Assembly (NCBI GenBank): GCA_024336345.1
Contig: JANFOG010000005.1
Span: 744,001-808,000 of the forward strand
DNA from: Mariannaea sp. PMI_226
Taxonomy: Eukaryota; Ascomycota; Sordariomycetes; Hypocreales; Nectriaceae
Direction of reading: 5' to 3'
DNA length: 64,000 bases
Shown one piece after another: positions 21,941-33,676 of this stretch. The position numbers and the translations under genes are program-made. The notes beneath the pieces are model-generated. The model saw only the letters and a program-made list of their open reading frames with translations, had not been told where the DNA came from and ran no database searches. Position 1 is the stretch's first letter. Each line of letters begins with the position of its first letter.

Positions 21941-24710
21941 ATGAGCCAGTCGTGAGTTTCCTCCCTTGCCTTCAACTCCGGGGCGTGAGCTCACGCGCAA
22001 TTTCACCATGCATCATTCTTGCCTCAACTATCTTACACAATGAAGAATATCTCAGCTTATCAACTTTTAATTTTCCTTTGCAACTGACGTCCAATTCTAT
22101 AACTAGCACCTCTTTGGCTGAGAAAATGCCGAGTGAACGGACCCCTCTTATTCAGACTGTTCAAGTTGGGCCTCCCCGGAGGAGATACCCGCATCAGACT
22201 TGTCGTCGCTTCTTCACGATTGTCTCAAGCGCTCTACTCATCTGTGGTTTCGCAACTTTTCTCTTTCATACCATCTTCATCTGGCCGTACCACCATTGGC
22301 ATGGCCACCACAGGCATGGCTCTCACCACAAACATGCCTCCCACCACCAGTATACGTCGCCCCGCAAGGGCTTGAGTCCGGAAGAAGTTCAGTCTATTCT
22401 CTTCGATACGCCCGATCCTGAGAAGGCCAGAGAATGGAGCCATTATTATACCTCTGGCGCCCACCTTGCTGGAAAGAATTACTCTCAGGTATTAATGAAC
22501 ACAGGGGGGAGGGAGACAATGAAATGATGCTAACACATCTTCCAGGCGGAATGGACAAGGGATCGATGGGCTGAGTGGGGGGTAAAGTCGGAAATCGTTT
22601 CCTACGACGTCTATCTCAACTATCCTGTAGACGCAAGTGTTTCTCTGATTGAAAAGTTGGACGACAAGGGAGATTGGAAAGTTTCATTCAAGGCTTCCCT
22701 CGAAGAAGATATTATTGAGGAAGACCCCACCAGCTCAGCAAGCGACAGGATCCCAATCTTCCATGGCTACTCAGCCAGCGGAAATGTGACGGCACCCTAT
22801 GTATATGTCAACTATGGCACCTATAAGGACTTTGAAGACCTCACCAATGCCGGCATCGAGCTAAAGGGCAAAATCGCCATTGCAAGATATGGTGGTATCT
22901 TCCGCGGCCTGAAAGTGAAGCGCGCCCAGGAGTTGGGCATGATCGGATGTTTGATCTACAGTGACCCAGGCGATGATGGCGAGAGAACAGAGGAGCATGG
23001 CTATAAGCCATATCCTGAAGGACCTGCACGAAACCCAAGCAGTGTCCAGCGTGGAAGTACCGAGTTTCTATCCATTCATCCCGGAGATCCGTATGTTTCT
23101 CTTCCCTTTTCCTTCTATTTTTCTTTCGAAATTACAAGTCGTCATACTAACTTTTGACAGGTCCACTCCTGGTTACCCATCGAAGCCCGATGCTCCTCGG
23201 GCTCCTGTGGAGGATTCTATCCCATCAATCCCCTCCATTCCAATCTCCTATGCTGACGCGCTTCCCATTCTCAAAGCGCTCAATGGCCATGGCCCCAAGG
23301 CTTCTGAATTCAATGAACATTGGACCAGAAATCTCGGACTGCGGTATAAGGGTGTGGAGTACAACGTTGGCCCAACCCCAGAAGGGGTCGTGATCAATCT
23401 GTTCAATGACCAGCAATACGTCATCACTCCTTTGTGGGATGTGATTGGAATTGTCAATGGAACTATTCCAAATGAAGTGATTGTTGTCGGAAACCACCGG
23501 GATGCATGGATCGTGGGTGGTGCTGGCGACCCTAACAGTGGTTCTGCCGTCCTGAACGAGGTCATCCGTGGCGTTGGCAAGGCGCTTGAAGCTGGTTGGA
23601 AGCCTTTCCGAACAATCGTCTTTGCCAGTTGGGATGGTGAAGAATACTCCCTCATCGGCAGCACAGAATGGGTAGAGGAATACTTGCCTTGGCTCTCAAA
23701 CGCAAACGTTGCCTACGTCAACGTTGATGTCGGCGTCGATGGGCCCTCGTTCCATGCCTCCGCCGCCCCTCTTCTCAACGACCTCCTCCGCGAAGTCACC
23801 AGCCTTGTCCCGTCACCCAACCAAACCGTCCCTGGACAGACAGTCGGCGATGTCTGGGATGGAAAGATTAACACAATGGGCAGTGGAAGCGATTTTACTG
23901 CCTTCCAGGACTTTGCCGGCATTCCTTCCCTTGACATGGGCTTCAATGCAGATTCTCACAGCTCGGTCTATCACTACCACAGCAACTACGACAGTTTCTA
24001 CTGGATGTCCGAGTATGGCGATCCTGGATTCAAGTATCACAAGGCAATGGCGCAAATCCTGGGCCTGGTTGTTGCTAAACTGGTCGATTCCGTTGTCATT
24101 CCTTTCAATGCCACAGGGTACGCCAAGGCCCTTCACGGCTATCTCGATACCATTGAGGCAAAATTCAAGCCCACCTCTGAACCCCTTACCGATGACGAGA
24201 TTTTCACCCTCCGAGGTAGCATTACCTCTGACACCGCTATCGGAAGTGAGGATGCCTTCAAGAGGAGCTTGCAGGGCATCCGTAGATCACTGGATGCTCT
24301 TCACTTTAGAGCTAATGCACTTGATCAGGAAGCTGTCGGTATCAGATGGGATCTCAATGAGGGCATCCCGTGGTGGAACATAATTAAGAAGATTCGAATT
24401 GGATTGGCTATTGTAAGAGTCAACAAAAAGTACAAATACCTTGAGAGAGCTTTCCTATACGAGGGCGGTCTTGATGGACGCAGTTGGTTCAAACATGTTG
24501 TCTTTGCACCTGGACTATGGACTGGCTATGCTGGAGGTAAGTTTAAGGACCAAGATCAGTTTTATTTCCGATCAGATTTTGCTAACACCATGCTCAGCTG
24601 TTTTCCCCGGCTTGGTGGAAAGTATCGATGCGAAAGACTATGTCAATGGCCTCAAATGGTCTGGCATTATCGAACGCTGTATAGCGAACGCCCTCGACAT
24701 TCTGGAATAG
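21941..24710 (+). CDS. M28B glutamate carboxypeptidase II-like membrane protease
   Basis: Proposed exons: 21941-21951, 22107-22488, 22546-23090, 23161-24536 and 24598-24710, giving 808 residues. The first, 11-nt exon is tentative (ATG context good, GTGAGT donor, in-frame join). A simpler model starts at the ATG 22126 and gives 798 residues. In that numbering, one membrane segment lies at 29-53 (type II anchor), followed by a His-rich stretch. A protease-associated domain follows, then the M28 peptidase with NHRDAW (H415), D426 in GDPNSG and catalytic WDGEE (E463/E464). Further motifs are NVDVG, GSGSDF and a late YHSNYDS, and a transferrin-receptor-like dimerisation domain ends the protein. 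The family (NAALADase, yeast Vps70/Tre1) consists of zinc aminopeptidases or carboxypeptidases of the secretory or vacuolar system. The zinc-binding residues are present, so it is probably active. Its substrate is unknown. Confidence 0.9.
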
Positions 24711-25496
24711 ATGTAGGAGGAGTAGGATGAACAGGGAAAGAGGTGGCAAAGCGATGTCAAGTGCTTTTTTTTTCTTTTCTTTGGGAGAAATCTACGACAG
24801 ATACAAAAGCTTGATGGTTTCAACTTGATTGAAGATAAGATTTGCTATCAACGTATTGTACATAAGGAAACCCCGAAAAACTGAATCGTGTCTCCATAAA
24901 AAGATTGCTCTTTGTTTCATTATTTTTCTACTTCTCATTAAAAATATGAGCTTTGGGTTGGTTCCCAATATCTAATCCAGACGATCAAACTTGATATCCC
25001 TATGGGCGGGACTCGGGAGGGAAGATCACTGGAAGGCTGAAGGCAGTGCGAACTTACAAATTTTGAGCGCAACAGCATTAAAAAAGGGATATAGGACGCC
25101 TAGATCTTAAAATAGTATTACTCCACGGCGGATTCAGAGAGACAGGTCCGTCACCTGTGAGCGTCCTGGGAGAACGGGCTTGCCCTGATAGGTGTGAGCC
25201 AAGAATGTCCCTCATCAAAATTGAGTTGGATGAAGTAACTAGAGAAATAAAAGGGGGGATTACGAGACGGACAGATTGAAGTGTACGCATGGGGAAAAGA
25301 AACATTGACGTCCGTTGAGAAATTCAAGTCTATTGATGCCATTATTGGCTCATGCGTCTTCCATCTATGAGCAAAACTCGTACACATACACAAATCTCTC
25401 ATCGTTTTTAGAAAGAATCCCTTTTGTCCCTCAATACAACGAGGAACCTCATAAGGGTCAGCACCCAAGTTTTTTGTTTCATTTTGTTCCAGAGGT
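24711..25496. other. convergent 3' intergenic region
   Basis: Between the stop codons of the carboxypeptidase-like gene (+) and mcr1 (-). T-rich just after 24760, a likely 3' end region. No supportable coding frame or RNA. Confidence 0.5.
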
Positions 25497-26767
25497 TTAA
25501 AACTTGTAGACCTGCTCCTTGTTGTAGCCGAGCTCACCGAGAGCACCAGTCAGCTCACCCTGGTCCTTGGGGCTGACCTTGTTGCCAGAGATGGCCTTCA
25601 TCAAGCCGGGAGGGCCGCAGACAAAGACCTTGATGTTCTCGCTCTTGGGCTCGGGAAGGACAGTCTTCAGAAGGTCCTTGGTGATGAAGCCGCTGCCACC
25701 AGTCCAGCCAGCGGGGGGCTTGTCGAGGACGTAGAAGGCGCGGAAGCGCTGGGGGTAGGTGTTCTCGAGCTCGTCAAACTTCTTCTTGAGGAGGATGTCC
25801 TCCTCGGTGACGTTGCCAAAGACGAGGGTGACCTTGGTCTTGTCCTCGGGGTTCTTGAAGATGGCTCGGACCAGCTGGTACATGGGGGTGATACCAGAGC
25901 CGCCAGCGATGAGGGCGATGTGGTCGTGTTTGTTGGCGGCCCAGGCATACTTGGGGAGAGGGCCCTTGACGTCGAGCTTCTGGCCTGGGGTGAGGCTGTG
26001 GATGTGGGAGCTCATGGGGCCGTCGGGGTACTTTTTGACAACAAGATCGATGAAGCCTTGGTCGTCTGAGAAAAGGAGTGTTAGCATAATACCCTAAGAA
26101 ATATATTGAAGCGGCAAACGAGAGACTTGGGAAAGACTACGCACCCTCATCGCTGGTAGGAGTGTAGGGCCTGAGAGTGGCCTTCTCAGCACCCTCAGGC
26201 TTGAACTTGGTAAGAATGGCGCTGGCGATATGGAGGCCAGAGACCTGGTCGCTCTCGGGGAGCTCGAGGCGCACGCGCTTGGTGTTGTGGTTGATGCTCT
26301 CGACCTCGGCGACCTTGAGAGAGAACCAGCCCTGGTCACCACCGAGGAAAGCCTTCTTGGGCTCAGCAGGGACGGCGGCAGGCTTGGCATCAGCCGCATC
26401 GGCGGAGGAGCCACGGTTGATGTACCAGTAGCCGGCGCCGGCGATACCAGCGGCGCCGAGAAGAGGAATCACGACACTGGAGCTTCCCGAGGAGCCGCCG
26501 GCTTCGGTGGCATAGCGACGGACGGTCTGGACGAAGTTTGTAAGCAGGGTGTGTGCGGGAGCAGGGTGACTATCACGGTCTGCGAATTGCTTTGCAAAGG
26601 AAACGTATTGGGTTCAGGGCTGGAGCCTATCAAGAGGTACAAAGGAGCTCTCTGTGGTTATGATGGAGGGGTGTGTTGGAGAAAGAAAAAGCCGGATAAT
26701 CGACGCCATGATGATGACATACCCTCTTGAGCGGCTGAGCCACACGAATAGCAGATCGGGCGAACAT
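25497..26767 (-). CDS. mcr1: NADH-cytochrome b5 reductase, mitochondrial
   Basis: Three exons on the minus strand: 26723-26767, 26145-26526 and 25497-26065, giving 331 residues, the usual Mcr1 length. The N-terminus ([15 protein letters not shown]) is basic and fits a mitochondrial signal. A membrane segment near residues 33-51 fits anchoring to the outer membrane or release into the intermembrane space, as in yeast. The FAD domain has RPYTPTS, and GPMSSHIH for flavin phosphate. The NADH domain has [10 protein letters not shown], and CGPPG near the C-terminus. It passes electrons from NADH to cytochrome b5 and reduces D-erythroascorbyl radicals in yeast; it also supports sterol synthesis. Introns are 196 and 79 nt. 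The RPYTPTSDE segment is split by intron 2. Family assignment is very secure. Confidence 0.96.
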
Positions 26768-28146
26768 GTTTTCTTCTTTTATTCTAGTTTTTTTTTTCAC
26801 TAGAAGAGAAGAAAAAATAAAGTTTTGTTTATTGCTTGCCCTCTTACAATGGAAGAGCGGGGGGAAGTTTCAATTGAATGCAGAAAGGAGATGTTCGAGA
26901 AGAAGAGCTTGAAGCAAAAAGACGTTTGCAACTCTCAGGTCCGTCGCAATTCGGGACAATGGAGCCCCACGGTCGACGGATGACGTTATTTGATCACGTG
27001 ATTGACTTGACGCCCGCGCCAAACGCTGGAAGCCCGGGATGTTGCTGAGATACAAAGCAGATATTGCAATTACATGATGAAACATATAGATATATAATAT
27101 ATATATATATGTGTGTATGTATCTATTGTTAAAGCCTGGTCTTACTCTACCACTCCGTAAATACTGATCCCAGATGAAAGATTGTTCGAGGCTCGGTGTC
27201 TATGCCTCACTTGCGGAATAAATTAACATTGTTCACAAATACGAACCTCACAACTTTCAAGAACATTAGGAATCATAGGTTATGAAGGAAGGTATTTCAA
27301 TGTAATCGTTCCTCCTTTTTTTTTCATTTAATTATGAGCCTTGATTCTGCTTCAGGGATGAGCATCTCACAGGTTTGTCCGAAATCGTAGCATGTGCCGG
27401 TAGTCGAGGCACGCTGAACATAAACGACAAAGACGCTGGTCATGGCAATTGGACAGAAATGCTCAGCCCACGTCACACACCTCGTTCAAGAAGTGACGCG
27501 GCGATCCAAATGTTTTAACGCTTGAATTTTCAGTTTTCATTTCATCACCCGAGCTTGACTGGGCATCTTGCCGCAAACCAATCTCTTCATCTCATACAAC
27601 TCCTTTGCCTAGGACTCTGCGAATCATCCACGCTTCACTCACATATACCCAAAAACAATAAAAATAAACACTCTTGTACTGTCCCAAATTTCGTCGAGCT
27701 CGTTTGCTGCATGGCTCCTTCAGCAATATCATCAATACCTCTTCTATTTTGAAATAGTCTCCTCGTTATGCCATGATTAACTGGCACCCATCGTAGTTCT
27801 CATCTATCTATGCCACCCTTCCAGACATTCTTCCCTCTCTTATAACTTTCTCCAAACTCCCATATAGATTGGTTGGTAGATGATCCGTATTTGCCAGGTA
27901 ACCGTGAAATTAGAGGTGTAAAAGCAAGCACCCAGGGTTGATGTACAGGTAGGTGTGTTTTGGCATTCCATTGTGAACCACTCTTGTGCAGACTGTTGTT
28001 GTTCTTTTTTTCGTTCGTAGAAACTGCCTCGTATTACCAGAAATAGCCATCATTAACCCTCGTCAGAAGGATGCATTAGGTCATTGGTAGCTCCAAACAT
28101 GATAAAAAAATTTTCTTCGAGTTCAAGAAGCCCTTTTTTCTTTTTA
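26768..28146. other. spacer between mcr1 promoter and SH3 gene 3' end
   Basis: Holds the mcr1 promoter (minus-strand gene starting at 26767) and the 3' untranslated region of the SH3 gene. A TA/TG microsatellite lies at about 27088-27120. No supportable gene. Confidence 0.5.
27088..27120. repeat. AT/GT dinucleotide microsatellite
   Basis: Alternating TA units followed by TG/TA-type units, about 320 bases upstream of the mcr1 start. A comparable TA-TG run lies at 41831-41860. Confidence 0.7.
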
Positions 28147-29703
28147 TCACCTCTCCAAGTCCATGGCATCTTGAACACTCTTTTCTTCGCTAATCGGCAC
28201 CGGTGCTTTGTCTTGGACCGGGGTCGAATTCGATTCCCCCCTCTTTGAGTCCTGGCTTTCTCTCCTGAGTAGTCCGGCATCCTGGTGTTGAGATATGGTT
28301 GGCGTGTTCGCTTGGCTGCCTCCACGTTGACCATGGTAGTGGATGACTTGAGGTGGAGCCTGGCCCGAGTGAAGACCAAGCTGCTCAGTAGGATATAGAT
28401 CAAGATCTTTGCTTGATGTCGAAAAGATAGACACAACAGGCTGGTGGTACCCGTTAGTTGCGTTGCTTGAAGTTGGAGTATGTCCGTATGAAGCCCCGCA
28501 ATGCTCCGTCTGCGTGGGAGTGCCAACATCGTTCGGTGAGCCAGAACCTTCCAGATGGCCTGTCAAACTGTTCATTCCTCCTTCAATGTCTCGAAGCAGT
28601 CGAACATACTCCTCGGGAACAAGTCCGCTCTCCTGTGTTTTTGGGTCTTCAGCAACTAGCCAGCCCTGACCATGTCGGTACGAAACCCAGATTATTTGAC
28701 CCTCTACTAAGGGCAATTCATTTTCATTCTCTCGCTCAAAGTCAAACAACGCCACGGCCTTTCCATGAAATTCTTCATCTGGCGATGTAATGGTAAATTG
28801 GTAATCGCGGGAGTAACGAGACTGATCGTCGTTGTAACCTGGGGACGAAGGCGGGCTGGATGTGCCTGATCCAGGCTGGTAGTAATCTGTAGATTCAGCA
28901 GCAGCAGGCTGAGGCTGCTGCGAAATATGATATGCGCGGCTGCGTCTGGCTTGATCAGGAGGATAAGTGACATATTCCCCGCCAGGACCATTAGCCTCGC
29001 CACCGTGATTCACATAGTAACGCTCACTCCCATCTCCGCTAGTTCCCACGTAGTAACCCCGCTCGTTATCAAAGTTTGCTGGATGCATGACTCCCCCGCC
29101 GTGGTTGTCGATATCACGACCGACTCTTCCACGAGTTAATGTGGTCGCGGCAGAAGTTGACTTGTGCTTCCGGTGTCTCGTAGCCACCACTGGGCTTTGA
29201 AGATCCTCATCTTCGCTCCAAGGTGGCCCATCGCCAAACTGCATAGGAGCCAGTTCATGGCTCCGGCTGAATCCGTCGGTTCCCCAGGAGTCCCAAGGCA
29301 TCTTTTGTTCCCATGAGACAGGAGGGTCAGAGAGCCTGCGATGCTCACTCGCCGGGGTCGTCATGCCCGATGGCGGGCCTGAAGGCTCTGGGGGTGGCCC
29401 ATAGTGCAATGGGTGTGTAACCGGATAGGCAAAGTCCCGCACTAATGTATATGGTAGGCTCGAGGGATATATGGGAAACATGTGAGATGTTGGTCGAGAC
29501 CTCGAGGGGACAGAGCCCACGGAATACTGGGAAAGGCGGTTCCTGGAAGCGTGAGACATTGGGCGCTGCAAGGTGCTTCGTCGAGACGAAGGAGAGGTAA
29601 TTGGTGGTGGCAGATCGGGCAAGTTTGGGTTCGGCGACGAGGCTATGGCGAGCGGGGAGGCTGCGGGAGAGGAATTCATTGACAACACTGTCGTCGTCGT
29701 CAT
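28147..29703 (-). CDS. nbp2: SH3 adaptor protein, Nbp2/Skb5-like
   Basis: Single exon on the minus strand, 518 residues from the ATG at 29703. The frame reads further upstream but only from a GTG. One SH3 domain lies at about 312-370 with KAVALFDF, a Glu/Asn acidic RT loop, YRHGQGWLVAE and GLVPEEYV, which closely fits the Nbp2 SH3. The rest is Pro/Ser/Tyr-rich and probably disordered. Yeast Nbp2 links the phosphatase Ptc1 to HOG and cell-wall MAPK modules, and S. pombe Skb5 binds the PAK kinase Shk1. By analogy this is a signalling adaptor in the cytosol or at polarity sites. It is much longer than yeast Nbp2 (236 residues), with the extra length N-terminal. Domain call secure; orthology likely. 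Confidence 0.85.
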   Translation of the reverse strand: MTTTTVLSMNSSPAASPLAIASSPNPNLPDLPPPITSPSSRRSTLQRPMSHASRNRLSQYSVGSVPSRSRPTSHMFPIYPSSLPYTLVRDFAYPVTHPLHYGPPPEPSGPPSGMTTPASEHRRLSDPPVSWEQKMPWDSWGTDGFSRSHELAPMQFGDGPPWSEDEDLQSPVVATRHRKHKSTSAATTLTRGRVGRDIDNHGGGVMHPANFDNERGYYVGTSGDGSERYYVNHGGEANGPGGEYVTYPPDQARRSRAYHISQQPQPAAAESTDYYQPGSGTSSPPSSPGYNDDQSRYSRDYQFTITSPDEEFHGKAVALFDFERENENELPLVEGQIIWVSYRHGQGWLVAEDPKTQESGLVPEEYVRLLRDIEGGMNSLTGHLEGSGSPNDVGTPTQTEHCGASYGHTPTSSNATNGYHQPVVSIFSTSSKDLDLYPTEQLGLHSGQAPPQVIHYHGQRGGSQANTPTISQHQDAGLLRRESQDSKRGESNSTPVQDKAPVPISEEKSVQDAMDLER

Positions 29704-31789
29704 GCCTTGTAAAGGCGAATGGGGCGACACTCGTGCGATCTGGCGCACACGGCCGCTTAGCCGCCAAACGATGAAGGAAGGAGGAGCCCGCCTAGAGCCG
29801 CAGCGGGACGACGCAAAGGAGATCAGCTAGGTTGATCGAAGCAAAAAATGAGTCCAGCAGTCGATCGCGGCGGCGGGGAATGAAAGTTTTGGCAAGCGAG
29901 AGATTGGATCGTGAGTAGCAGAAGTAGCAAAGACGTCAAGCCAGCCACAACGCAAAGGCGACGAGAGGTGTCGTTTGGCGAGCTCCGGGGGAGAGAGGGG
30001 GGGAGAAGGGGTGGGATGAGCCAAGCCCTAATACTAATGCGAGACGACCAGCCGTCAGGCGACAAGGAAGAAGAGTCGCGGAGGAAGCAGCGACAATGGC
30101 GACGGGGGAGATTGTATGTCAAAGGTAAAGGAGCGTGGAGAAGTAGAAAGCAATGGAGCGTGCGCCGATGGAGCGACGAGATGCGCTGATGCTGCGAAGG
30201 GCGAGCAACAAAGAAGTTTTGGCAGTGAAGTCGAAGGGTTCGAGTTTAGGTATGGGATGGTAAGTCAAGGTACAGCCTCCAGTAAGTAGGTAACGTTAGG
30301 TAGGGTAGGTAGTAGGCGGAGATGGAGAGTGGAGTCGGGTTGGCGGATGGAGAAGGTGAGGCGAGGCTAATTGATTGTTAGTCGTGGTCGCTGTCGTAGT
30401 CACAGTGGAGAGAGTCCAACACGGATGTGCCTACAGTGCTGGCGAGTAGGTACCTCAGCTACCTGGCCAAAGGCCAAGGGAGAGACCTACCCTCTTCGGG
30501 TGCTTGTAATCTGTTGGACGGGTAATTAATTAATCATTTCAGCGCGAAACAGTGGGAGAGAGGCCCGGGCAAGGCAAGATATGCATTACAAAGTTTGGAA
30601 AGGAAAGGAACCTTCACTAGGCAGTGCGGCCCGGCCAGACAACAAGTACCCCCTCGTTCGCAGGTTGCTGAAGATACCTACCCTTACCCCCCCGCAGACT
30701 GCCGACTCTTCAGTCCCTATAGGCCAAGACAGTGTGGAAGCGACCGAGGGCCCAGAACCCAATGCCAGCGTTTACCTATGTGTGAAGAACGTCGGTTACC
30801 TATTACCCACCAAGGCACAAGACCACAACTGCAGGCCAAAGTGCACCACACCACTGAGAGCAAGCGCGTCGGGCCAGGCTCCTACTGGCTGGCGCTGCAA
30901 AGTCAGCGAGTCAGCGCCTGTAAGTTAGTCCTAGCAACCCAGCTCAACAATGGGATTGGAGAGGCGGATCTTGTCGCCCATCGACGTGACCCGGATCTGA
31001 GACTATTTCCGTCGTGTTTTCGCCTGCGCTAAACGGTCTTACTTCAAAATGACATGCAGAAGGTGATACGGGACGAAAACGAGAGGGGCGCCAGAGATCC
31101 TCTCCTCCTCTCCCCTTCCTGGACACTTGATCCTCGCTTCCAATCCATGTACAGCACATACTAGTCAATGTACCAGATGAAGAGGAGGGGGGTCGTAGCT
31201 AAGGTTTGTACATACATGAGGTACTCTCATATTAGGTACCTCAGGGTGGGCTTATTTGGAGACGGGGTATGTGGAGGAAGAGGAGGGAAAGAAATTTGGG
31301 TGCGATCACCAGTGATGAATATACAAAGTACATAAAGGTTACGTTATACTACAGATTACGGTGCCCTTAATAGGTAGAAGAACCCAAAAGGGATTTTTGG
31401 TCGAGCCACTTGACTCTGTTCTCAATCTTCCTTTCCAGTTTCCCATAGAGGTGGCAAGATAGTCTTTAATAGGTCCCATACAACCTGAAGAGCCACTTCA
31501 ATACTTATCAATCAACAACAACAACTTCCCTCCCACTCTATGCGAACGAGGGTCGACCCAGTTCCTTACCCATCCAGCTGGAACCTCGAACCTGGTATGG
31601 ACGGCCTTGTTCATCTCTCATCGGGAATTTCTGGCCGTGAGACGACAAGGTTACCGTGGAGGCAATCTCCGGGGCCTGGATCGCCGCCATAAAGTCGATC
31701 CAGGCATGCCTGGACATTAACATTACCGTGAGCCGAGTAGAGAATGCTGAAACTCAAAGGCTCGGGATGTTGATCCTAAATAGCAGGTA
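29704..31789. other. SH3 gene leader/promoter and spacer
   Basis: The region up to about 30200 is strongly purine-rich on the plus strand, so it is C/T-rich in the direction of the SH3 gene and is a probable promoter and leader. A GTAGGTA motif cluster lies at 30270-30315. A 61-codon minus-strand frame at 31538-31723 is discussed with the hypothetical at 31790-32215. Nothing else is supportable. Confidence 0.45.
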
Positions 31790-32215
31790 TTAGACTGAAG
31801 TCCAGATGCGGGGCACAATTAATACAAGTTGCCATGGCCCCATCCTCGTCGTCAGCGGCATTCGTGAGCTGCCAAGGCGTTCATCTTGGTGCCAATGGTT
31901 CACCGAGAACTGGTTGCCCACTGCAGCTGAGCTCGAGTTGTCAGATTTCGGAAAGATACCAACACACTCCCCGTCCACAAGTATTACGTACGTATATGCT
32001 TCCCCTAGTTGCCTTGATATAACAAGAAACAGCAGGCAGTCGCTGGAGACATAAGGCAATTTTCTTGACAGACGCACTTGAACCTCAATATCGCCGTCAG
32101 ACACAACATGGTCAATCGGGACGAGGTTGAGTGGAGGCATGTCCTCCCTTTGGTAAACAAACAGCGGCTTCGTAGCCACAGCGTCGATACTTTCCCCATA
32201 TATTCGCAAAGCCAT
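31790..32215 (-). CDS. hypothetical protein, uncertain
   Basis: A 141-codon frame on the minus strand from ATG 32215, with no family recognised. The first ~50 codons (beginning MALRIYGESIDAV) have mixed hydrophobic and charged composition and C/G-ended codons like a real gene. Further on, a GTACGT donor near 31990 and TCTGAC...CAG acceptor signals near 31920 suggest an intron of about 70 nt, so the true product may differ. A second short frame downstream on the same strand (31538-31723) could be a later exon. It sits between the SH3 gene and ssu72. It may be a decayed or lineage-specific gene, or chance. Confidence 0.3.
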   Translation of the reverse strand: MALRIYGESIDAVATKPLFVYQREDMPPLNLVPIDHVVSDGDIEVQVRLSRKLPYVSSDCLLFLVISRQLGEAYTYVILVDGECVGIFPKSDNSSSAAVGNQFSVNHWHQDERLGSSRMPLTTRMGPWQLVLIVPRIWTSV

Positions 32216-33676
32216 TGTCCTCTCCACCTTTAACGTACCTACTGTACGTAGTGGGATGATAACAGATTTGATGAAGCGCCCCTCACTGTCCGAATCCTGT
32301 CCCGTGCACTCCCAGCCCTGCGATATTTCGTCCCATTCTATTCCATCCCATCTCAGCTCGGGACTACGACTTGAGACATATGAAGAAAATTGTCATCGCT
32401 CATTCATATTCCTTTTTTCTTCCCATGTTATGATGATGTGGTGGTGGTGGCCTGGCACGAGATTGTTGGCCAAAGTCGCTTTTCTATTTTTGGCCATCAC
32501 GCACGGGAGCGGATGCATTTGAGCAAGGGGCCGTGATTCGTCTTACCCAATACGTCGATTTGTTTCAGGTTATGCGGGCACTAACTAGCCAATTATTCGA
32601 AATCGCAGAGCACATAAGATGGGTCTATCAATTGCAAGGTCTGACGCGAGGGGGGCCGATTCTTGCTCCAAGGGTATGTCACTGAGAAAAGGACAAGCAA
32701 CGGCTTGAAATTGGCCTTTGCCTGCCCTGGTCTTTTCCGAAATTGTCAAATATTATTCCTTCTCTGACCCATGCCCTCCAGGTATAAACCTTCTTTATTA
32801 CCCATGGGTGAGGTACAGGTACCGTACAATGGCACATATGAGAATGCATGGTGGGGAATAATCCTGATTATTAGGGTTGGTTTCTCTGGCGATAATTTAG
32901 CTCGATCATACAGAAAACGAAGGATTGGAAGCTCGAAACAGCTGCGAAGTCGATAAAACATGCACTCAACCAACTACAGTCTTGGGAAATTTGCCTTTCA
33001 TATTTGATTCGTAGTTGATTGTCACTGCGTAACATAAAACAAAAGAAAAGCGAAGGGGGCAAAAAAATCGTTCTTTGTCCGCAGCCAAACGCGGATACCT
33101 ACAGTACGGAGCATGTGCACAGCCCTTCGTCACCTCTTCTTCAGATGCCCCGCTCCATTCAGCTCGGCTGCTTAGCTAAACAAGTATTATGTCAGCGCAA
33201 TCTGTTCACCGCGTTTTAGCCGACCACACGTAATTTTATCTCGACGACCAAGCTTTTCCTTCAAACTACACAATCCATCAACATCATCCCTTGAGAGGTT
33301 GGAACAAGGAAAAAATCTGCTTCCTCAAAACGTCGTCATGACCTGAGCCACTTCGTGGGCTTGAGTATTAATGCACGGTAAGTAAATTGCAGCTAGTTTA
33401 TACCTTTCTTCTTTTGTGATGAATCTCAATATTGGAGCTGTCTGAATCCTTTTGTTGATAAGACACATAATACGCAAAAATATACCTGAATGAAGACCTG
33501 CCATTTCTCCCATTACTTACCCGACTCTCACAAAGCGTATCTGCTAACGAGTTCTGGTACAGATCCAAACCGCGACTTCTCTACTCCCTAAACTTCGACG
33601 AGTGCGACGCGGCTTTTCTGTGCCTCAAATATTTGATTTCTTTGTCCGTTTAGATTTTTTACAGTACTGCCTCAAG
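32216..33676. other. spacer upstream of ssu72
   Basis: Presumed ssu72 promoter. No domain-bearing frame. A short GTGGTGGTGG run lies near 32440. No supportable RNA gene. Confidence 0.5.

Noticed and set aside
17107..24710. Secondary-metabolite cluster around the MFS transporter
   Set aside because: Neighbours are a SprT-like protease and a membrane carboxypeptidase; no synthase, P450 or cluster regulator is present.
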